Source: Natrialbaceae archaeon B1-Br10_E2g27
Lineage (GTDB): Archaea > Halobacteriota > Halobacteria > Halobacteriales > Natrialbaceae
NCBI GenBank assembly: GCA_001563885.1
Contig: LKMM01000015.1
Location: 1-18,705 of the forward strand
Length of the DNA stretch: 18,705 nucleotides
Direction: 5' to 3'
Of this stretch, positions 14,230 to 18,705 are shown one piece after another; the first letter of the stretch is position 1; each line of letters starts with the position of its first letter. The notes beneath the pieces were generated by a model, which saw only the letters and a program-made list of their open reading frames with translations, searched no databases and had not been told where the DNA came from. The translations under genes were made by a program, and so were the position numbers.

Positions 14230-15357
14230 TCAGTTCTCCTCACCCTCGAGATGGCCGTCGGCCACCAGTTCGGTCCGCTTTTCGGGAGTGGCGATCCGGG
14301 CGATATACTGGAGACTCCGTTTGTGCTCGTCGGTTTGTAACACCGACTGTGGCTTTGGATCGTCAGTCGGCACCCTGCCTTCGTCGCCGAACCCACGCAG
14401 CAACTGGTGGAGATAGGCCTCAACCGGCTCCGAAATCCAGCCAACCGATCGGTAGTAGGTTATCGTCTGTGCAGCCCCATCGAGTCCCGCCGTCTCAACC
14501 AGAAAGTCAAGCCACTCAAGCGTTATGACCTCTGCCCCATACCGCGACGGATGGGTCAACAAATACGGCGTTTCTTCCTCATCGGCAGTCTCGACGTCGA
14601 ACCCTCCGGCCTCGAGTGACGTCTCGCCATCGAGGGCGGCCTCCCCAGTCTCGAGGCCAGTATCGTCCGCGAACGGATCGTCACCCTCGGTGTCGTCTAT
14701 TTCGTCTTCGTCCGGCAGAAAGCGCGTCAGGTCGTCGTCCGTATCGTCGTCCTCGAGTGGGTCCTCGAAGGCGTCATCCTCGAGGCCGTCGCCGTCGAGT
14801 TCGTCGAATTCATCATCGTCGAAGGCGTCACCGTCAGCGAACTCGTCGTCCGCCAGGTCGTCTTCGAACTCGGTTCCAAATTCGTCGGTGTCGTCGTCTT
14901 CGAATTCCATATCGTCATCGAGGAAGTCTTCTGCTTCTGCCGAGGCGATCTCCTCGTCGATCGTCTCCTCGGGGTCGTCCGCGAACATGCCGGCCTGGCC
15001 GGTCGCGGATTCGAAGGCGTCGCCGATCTCCTGGTCACCGACAAAGGGGTTGACGCCGTGGGTGACGATCTCGTAGAGATCGACGAGTTTGTCAACGTTT
15101 CTGTCGACCGACTCGATCGACTCGCTGATTCGTTCGTTCTCACCGCGGACGGTCTCGACTTTGTTCTCTAAGGCGTCGACTTCCTTTTCGATCTCGTCGA
15201 GTTGGTAGTTGAGTTCGGCCTCGTCGGAGCCACCATCGTCGTCGTCACCGCCGAACAGGTCGTCGCCCATCAGTCCGTCGTCGGCCCCGCCAAGTAGGTC
15301 GTCGCCCTCCTCGTCGTCGACCGCCGATTCCTCGTCGTCGTCGAATAGTCCACTCAT
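14230..15357 (-). CDS. arlCE: Archaellum protein ArlCE (fused FlaC and FlaD/E domains)
   Basis: A 375-residue acidic cytoplasmic protein. After an Asp/Glu/Gly-rich start comes a FlaC coiled coil (about 47-107; DRNVDKLVDLYEIVTHGVNP), the segment EEIASAEAEDFL (135-146), an Asp/Glu-rich linker (147-260), and a C-terminal FlaD/E domain (264-362) with EVITLEWLDFLVETAGLDGA and YYRSVGWISEPVEAYLHQLL. Family members bind the archaellum motor and receive switching signals through the haloarchaeal adaptor CheF. The ATG at 15357 follows the arlG stop by 9 bases. It is a paralog of the 596-residue gene at 9241-11031, sharing the domain order but lacking the long C-terminal extension. The high acid-linker content is typical of halophiles but extreme here. 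Confidence 0.9.
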   Translation of the reverse strand: MSGLFDDDEESAVDDEEGDDLLGGADDGLMGDDLFGGDDDDGGSDEAELNYQLDEIEKEVDALENKVETVRGENERISESIESVDRNVDKLVDLYEIVTHGVNPFVGDQEIGDAFESATGQAGMFADDPEETIDEEIASAEAEDFLDDDMEFEDDDTDEFGTEFEDDLADDEFADGDAFDDDEFDELDGDGLEDDAFEDPLEDDDTDDDLTRFLPDEDEIDDTEGDDPFADDTGLETGEAALDGETSLEAGGFDVETADEEETPYLLTHPSRYGAEVITLEWLDFLVETAGLDGAAQTITYYRSVGWISEPVEAYLHQLLRGFGDEGRVPTDDPKPQSVLQTDEHKRSLQYIARIATPEKRTELVADGHLEGEEN

Positions 15358-15366
15358 GCGTGTTGG

Positions 15367-15843
15367 TTACTCTTCTGGGACGTGAATCCGAATCGTGTCT
15401 TCGCTCCCGCTCGTGATGACTGTTATATCGGTGTCACCCTCGACGTCAATGCCGTCGAGGTGGATCTCTACTTCTACGACCCCGCCTGGCCGCCAACTGT
15501 TGCTGTCAGCGTCGACTCGCTCGACACTATCGATATCACCGTTCGGGATGTAACTCCCGTCGACTAACACATCAACGGATCGCTCATCGACCGATAAGCT
15601 CTCTGAACCCGTGTTCTTGACGAAGAGCGTGAGTATTGACCCGTCATTATACGTCCCCTCACTGGTTCCCTCGTCGTTGATTATCTCAATTTCCGTCCCA
15701 ATCTCCTCGCTGACACTCGAGCCACGATTGTCGATTACGTCGCTCATCGAGTTGACTTCCATGACGACCGTACCGGCGATAGCGACTGCCAGAACGAGAC
15801 TTGCGATGAACAAGATCAGGTGGGTGGCGGGAGCACTGGCCAT
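15367..15843 (-). CDS. arlG: Archaellum stator protein ArlG (FlaG)
   Basis: A 158-residue protein with one N-terminal membrane helix (about 8-27, HLILFIASLVLAVAIAGTVV) and an extracellular beta-rich domain with the typical pattern GSILTLFVKNTGSESLSVDE and a strand ending TSGSEDTIRIHVPEE. In other archaea ArlF and ArlG make a complex in the pseudoperiplasm that anchors the motor to the S-layer. The start overlaps the arlF stop by one base (TAATG), so translation is coupled. The stop lies 9 bases before arlCE. Confidence 0.92.
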   Translation of the reverse strand: MASAPATHLILFIASLVLAVAIAGTVVMEVNSMSDVIDNRGSSVSEEIGTEIEIINDEGTSEGTYNDGSILTLFVKNTGSESLSVDERSVDVLVDGSYIPNGDIDSVERVDADSNSWRPGGVVEVEIHLDGIDVEGDTDITVITSGSEDTIRIHVPEE

Positions 15844-16388
15844 TAGCTCTCACCATTTTGCTCTGCATCCGTAACCGTCGACGAGGCGGAGACGCCTCGT
15901 TCGGTGACGATTTTCGCACGCTCTGCCTCTGCAACACCGGTGTCGAACTCGTCGTCGAGCGTAGTGTCGTCGAATTCAATCTCGAGGGCGGTATCCGGTG
16001 GCCAGATCGTCGTCTCATCGCGTGGGTCGTCTTCGCCAGGAACGTGGACTCGAATATCGGCATCGCTGATCGGGAGCGAACTGTATGCGCCGTTGATCAA
16101 CAGGTCTGTCGAACTTATCTCGAGCGTCTGCGAGCCGGCGTTTGTGACGTTGAGTACCAGTGATTCTGTCCCGTCGATTTTTTCGCCGTCCTCGTCGGTC
16201 TCGAACTGGTACTCCGCAGTCGTGATTGTCAGATCCGTATTCTGCTGTTCACGTATCTGGTCGGCTTTCGTCGAGAACGCCTCGCCGGTGTCGGCGCTCA
16301 CATTGAAAAGGGTCGGAACGAGGACACTGGCCGCGAGGAGAAATGCGATAAGCATCACGGCGACTGCGCCGCTCGTACTGAACCCCAT
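15843..16388 (-). CDS. arlF: Archaellum stator protein ArlF (FlaF)
   Basis: A 181-residue protein beginning MGFSTSGAVAVMLIAFLLAA, with one membrane helix (about 6-28), then a soluble outer beta-sandwich-like domain with SLVLNVTNAGSQTLEISSTD. Asn at NVT in that segment is a possible N-glycosylation site. ArlF binds S-layer protein in other archaea and, with ArlG, acts as the stator. Its 3' end overlaps arlG. A 225-base gap separates it from the archaellin genes, so it may have its own promoter. Confidence 0.92.
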   Translation of the reverse strand: MGFSTSGAVAVMLIAFLLAASVLVPTLFNVSADTGEAFSTKADQIREQQNTDLTITTAEYQFETDEDGEKIDGTESLVLNVTNAGSQTLEISSTDLLINGAYSSLPISDADIRVHVPGEDDPRDETTIWPPDTALEIEFDDTTLDDEFDTGVAEAERAKIVTERGVSASSTVTDAEQNGES

Positions 16389-16613
16389 TATCCAAAAGGG
16401 AAGCGAGCGACGGTCAAAAACGTGCTGGCCACCGGACTATCACTCAATTGTATGACTCGAGACGAATTCATCGAGAATAGTCCGAGTGGTCGTCTCGATC
16501 CATCGCTAGCTGTTGCTCCATGGAATGAGAACAGATTCCCAGTACCCAACCGAGTGGGCTAAATCACAACAAACGAGTGTGGAAAGCCGAAGAACCGGAG
16601 TGAGTCCGTATTC
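16389..16613 (-). promoter_or_regulatory. Gap between archaellin genes and arlF
   Basis: This 225-base gap holds no gene. On the minus strand a T-rich word CGTTTTTGA (16414-16422) lies 26-34 bases before the arlF ATG, where a TATA box for a leaderless transcript would fall. The assignment is weak. It probably separates the highly expressed archaellin transcript from the stator-to-arlJ genes. Confidence 0.35.
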
Positions 16614-17342
16614 TTACAGGCTGACTGCCGGATCGTTGTTTTCGTCGATGATGTCAGGTGCGTTCAAGGTCGTGACCACTTGGGAACCGCTTGACAACGA
16701 TATCGTTAGTTCTGCATCGTCACCTTCCTCGAGGAAGTCCGGCTGTACTAAGTTACTGTCATCTGCGACTCCTTCATTACTATCGTACTCACCGAGTGGA
16801 ATGACGATATCGATTCGGTCGTCGTTGTCGTTCAACACTTCGTTGTCGCCTTGCACTGCACGAGTAAGGAAGACGGGACTATCTTCGCCCGCAATCTCAG
16901 CGTCGTCTTGTAGCGGGCCGTCATCTCCAGCACCGAATGGATCATCACCTTCTGTGTGAGTCAGTATTTCCACTCCATCCCCAAGATACTGGATCGTTGC
17001 ATCGGACAGGTCAATTGCGTCCGCTCCGGGTGTCTGTTGGACAGTCAATGCGACTTTCCAGATCGCGTCATCATCTGGCTCACCGTCAAACTCATCGGTA
17101 CCTAATTCACCGGTATCTTGTCCAGTCTGTCCAGTCTGGCTAATTATCTGGATGCTATCCGAGACCTGTGCCGTACTTTCTTCGCCCGTTGCCTCTGCTT
17201 GCGTCTGCAAGAATCCTGCTGTGTTGATCAGGACTCCAGCGGCTATGGCTGCGACCAGCACCATCGCGATGAACACGATGAGCGTGCCGATCCCCACCTG
17301 ACCGCGGTCGTTTGTGTTGGATGTGTCGTTAGTAAATACCAT
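16614..17342 (-). CDS. Archaellin (third in the tandem series)
   Basis: A 242-residue filament subunit. The class III signal peptide is DRG followed by QVGIGTLIVFIAMVLVAAIA, and ArlK-type prepilin peptidase would cut after Gly14, leaving Gln first. The hydrophobic helix and following QTQAEATGEEST build the filament core; the rest is a variable, acidic outer domain ending APDIIDENNDPAVSL. The leader contains NDT, but the mature chain has no N-X-S/T sequon. A 9-base gap separates it from the previous archaellin. The core-helix DNA is nearly identical to the other two copies, and a 29-base C-terminal stretch is identical with the middle copy. Confidence 0.95.
   Translation of the reverse strand: MVFTNDTSNTNDRGQVGIGTLIVFIAMVLVAAIAAGVLINTAGFLQTQAEATGEESTAQVSDSIQIISQTGQTGQDTGELGTDEFDGEPDDDAIWKVALTVQQTPGADAIDLSDATIQYLGDGVEILTHTEGDDPFGAGDDGPLQDDAEIAGEDSPVFLTRAVQGDNEVLNDNDDRIDIVIPLGEYDSNEGVADDSNLVQPDFLEEGDDAELTISLSSGSQVVTTLNAPDIIDENNDPAVSL
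16633..16661. repeat. 29-base exact repeat at archaellin C-terminus (partner at 17371-17399)
   Basis: The last part of the third archaellin gene is identical over 29 bases to the same position in the middle gene, encoding the shared APDIIDEND-type C-terminus. Such direct repeats permit recombination between the two genes. Confidence 0.8.
17251..17299. repeat. 49-base exact repeat in the archaellin core helix (partner at 18657-18705)
   Basis: The DNA for the conserved core helix is identical over 49 bases between the third gene and the first, partial gene. The middle gene (18004-18052) differs at three bases, all in third codon positions. The repeat may continue past the window end. Confidence 0.8.
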
Positions 17343-17351
17343 ATGAATCGA

Positions 17352-18086
17352 TTAGAGCCTCACTGCTGGGTCGTTGTTTTCGTCGATGATGTCAGGTGCA
17401 TTGAGTGTTACGATCGATTGGGCCCCTGTTGGGGTCGAAATCGTCAGTTCAACGTTGTCGCCTTCTTCGAGAGAGTCTGGATTGGTAAGAGCGTCACCAT
17501 CAGTCCAATCGTTATCGCCATCATCGTACTCTCCGAGCGGAATAATGATGGCAATTCGGTCGTCACTCTCGGAGAGAACATCGGCGTCGCCCTGAACCTC
17601 CTCGGTGAAGAAGACATTCGACGTCTCAGAATCTAACCAATCATCTTCATCCCAGTCAATTTTTCCATCACCATCTCGAAGGTCATCAGCGTCACCTGCT
17701 TCGTCTTCACCAAAGTGAGTCAACGTCGCCACTTGGTCAGCGAGGTAATCGATAGTCGCCGAACTCATATCGATATCTCCTGCACCAGGACTTTGTTGAA
17801 TCGTGATTTCGACGGCACCAACTTCGTTATCAGCAGCTTCGTCATTGTCGAGATTATCGTCAAACCCATCTTGTCCGGTGTATCCGATAGTATCAATCAC
17901 TTGTATGTTATCGGATACTTGCTGGGTACTTTCTTCGCCCGTTGCCTCGGCCTGTGTCTGGAGAAACCCTGCCGTATTGATCAGGACTCCTGCAGCGATT
18001 GCGGCGACCAGCACCATCGCGATGAATACGATGAGCGTACCGATCCCCACTTGACCACGGTCAGCGTCTGTAGTTGCTTGTTTCAT
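17352..18086 (-). CDS. Archaellin (second in the tandem series) with EF-hand-like loop
   Basis: A 244-residue filament subunit with an 11-residue leader; cleavage is expected after Gly11 before QVGIGTL. The core helix is the same as in the neighbouring copies. The outer domain is acidic; residues 135-147 (LRDGDGKIDWDE and flanks) resemble the DxDGxIxxxE half of an EF-hand calcium loop, with Glu147 at the expected last position but Leu instead of Asp at the first. No N-X-S/T sequon exists in the mature chain. The C-terminal APDIIDENNDPAVRL is nearly the same as in the third copy. The gaps are 35 bases before and 9 bases after, so the copies are presumably co-transcribed. Confidence 0.95.
   Translation of the reverse strand: MKQATTDADRGQVGIGTLIVFIAMVLVAAIAAGVLINTAGFLQTQAEATGEESTQQVSDNIQVIDTIGYTGQDGFDDNLDNDEAADNEVGAVEITIQQSPGAGDIDMSSATIDYLADQVATLTHFGEDEAGDADDLRDGDGKIDWDEDDWLDSETSNVFFTEEVQGDADVLSESDDRIAIIIPLGEYDDGDNDWTDGDALTNPDSLEEGDNVELTISTPTGAQSIVTLNAPDIIDENNDPAVRL
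17371..17399. repeat. 29-base exact repeat at archaellin C-terminus (partner at 16633-16661)
   Basis: Second copy of the C-terminal identity block, in the middle archaellin gene. Confidence 0.8.
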
Positions 18087-18121
18087 TGGTACAGTATGTT
18101 TGGGTTGCTAACTGGTACAAC

Positions 18122-18705
18122 TTACAGTCTGACATCATCTTCGTCGTCTTCGGCGTTGAGCGAGTCTGGGACACTCAGAACCGTCGACGTCTGTGAGCCA
18201 CTCTGGAGAGTAATCGTTACGTCAGCCTCTTGTCCTTCTTCAAGTAGCTCAAGTGACTCATCCATGCTGAACGCAATTCCAATCCGGTCGCTCCGTTCAG
18301 TGAGGACTTCAGCGTCTTCACCTTGTAAACTGATAGTGTTAAACCCATCTGGATCATCAACGTCATCAAAGCTATCTTCTGTACCATCATGAGTCAGCGT
18401 TTCAGCCCCAGCGGGTGAAATAAGCTGAATTGTCGCCTCTGATAGATCGATATCATCAGCACCAGCCGACATTTGGGTCGTTAGCTTGATAATATCAATT
18501 TCATCAGCTTCACCACCACCATCATCAGTTACTTCACCGATCGTACTCACGATCTGGAGATTATTCGAAACCTGTTCTGTACTCTCTTCACCGGTTGCTT
18601 CGGCCTGCGTCTGCAGGAACCCGGCTGTGTTAATCAATACACCTGCTGCAATTGCGGCGACCAGCACCATCGCGATGAACACGATGAGCGTGCCGATCCC
18701 CACCT
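18122..18705 (-). CDS. Archaellin (first in the series), 5' end cut by window
   Basis: The frame enters from the window end inside the conserved QVGIGTL signal, so the leader and start are missing; a GTG within the motif is a valine codon, not the start. About 193 residues of mature protein are present, with the shared core helix and QTQAEATGEEST, then a diverged outer domain richer in A and T than its neighbours. The C-terminus (TVLSVPDSLNAEDDEDDVRL) differs from the other two copies. It has no N-X-S/T sequon in the visible part. The promoter of the archaellin operon must lie beyond 18705 unless more copies precede. Confidence 0.93.
   Translation of the reverse strand, partial: VGIGTLIVFIAMVLVAAIAAGVLINTAGFLQTQAEATGEESTEQVSNNLQIVSTIGEVTDDGGGEADEIDIIKLTTQMSAGADDIDLSEATIQLISPAGAETLTHDGTEDSFDDVDDPDGFNTISLQGEDAEVLTERSDRIGIAFSMDESLELLEEGQEADVTITLQSGSQTSTVLSVPDSLNAEDDEDDVRL
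18657..18705. repeat. 49-base exact repeat in the archaellin core helix (partner at 17251-17299)
   Basis: Copy in the first, partial archaellin; identical over its whole visible length to the third gene. Confidence 0.8.

Noticed and set aside
14525..15076. 183-codon plus-strand serine-rich frame
   Set aside because: It is the same antisense effect over the acidic linker of arlCE.
1..18705. CRISPR array, tRNA, rRNA, insertion sequence or integrase site
   Set aside because: I saw no regularly spaced repeat-spacer units, no tRNA or rRNA signatures and no transposase or recombinase motifs; the only repeats are those listed.

Overview
The window looks like a haloarchaeal chromosome segment, probably from the neutrophilic/alkaliphilic Natrialba-Natrinema-Haloterrigena side of the class (the lineage is inference). 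It is GC-rich, its proteins are extremely acidic, archaellins begin with the haloarchaeal GQVGIGTL class III signal peptide, and promoters and leaders look archaeal. All but one of the recognised genes lie on the minus strand, so the biological reading order runs from right to left.

Left block (1-6159): a tightly overlapping Mrp/Mnh-type monovalent cation/proton antiporter operon. In reading order it is mnhE (with an N-terminal universal-stress-like domain), mnhF, mnhG, a fused DUF4040-MbhE protein (the C-terminal part of MrpA), mnhB, mnhC, a first MrpD/NuoN-like antiporter subunit carrying a His/Asp-rich loop, and a second antiporter subunit cut by the window start. Every junction overlaps by 4 or 8 bases, implying one co-translated membrane complex. 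The order E-F-G-A(C-term)-B-C-D is the one known from the antiporter half of Pyrococcus membrane-bound hydrogenase. The 316-base leader before mnhE carries three copies of TTTCGTTA about 40 bases apart.

Middle (6476-6649): a 57-residue membrane protein of unknown role, between the two large blocks.

Right block (6782-18705): an archaellum locus. In reading order there are three tandem archaellin genes (the first cut by the window end), arlF, arlG, a first arlCE-like gene, arlJ, a 43-residue membrane peptide gene, then a plus-strand gene of unknown function (11453-12100), and after a 421-base divergent intergenic region a second, much longer arlCE/arlD-like gene, arlH and arlI. The archaellins build the filament. 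ArlF and ArlG form the periplasmic stator. ArlCE/D proteins link the motor to chemotaxis. ArlH and ArlI are the ATP-binding regulator and the motor ATPase, and ArlJ is the membrane platform.

The points most worth a second look are: the split archaellum cluster with an oppositely oriented unknown gene inside; two ArlCE-type proteins, one with a pentapeptide tandem repeat and a long extra C-terminus; three archaellins with no N-glycosylation sequon in the mature chain; a sequence motif shared by two intergenic regions 5 kb apart; and the regularly spaced octamers before mnhE. No tRNA, rRNA, CRISPR array or insertion sequence was seen.
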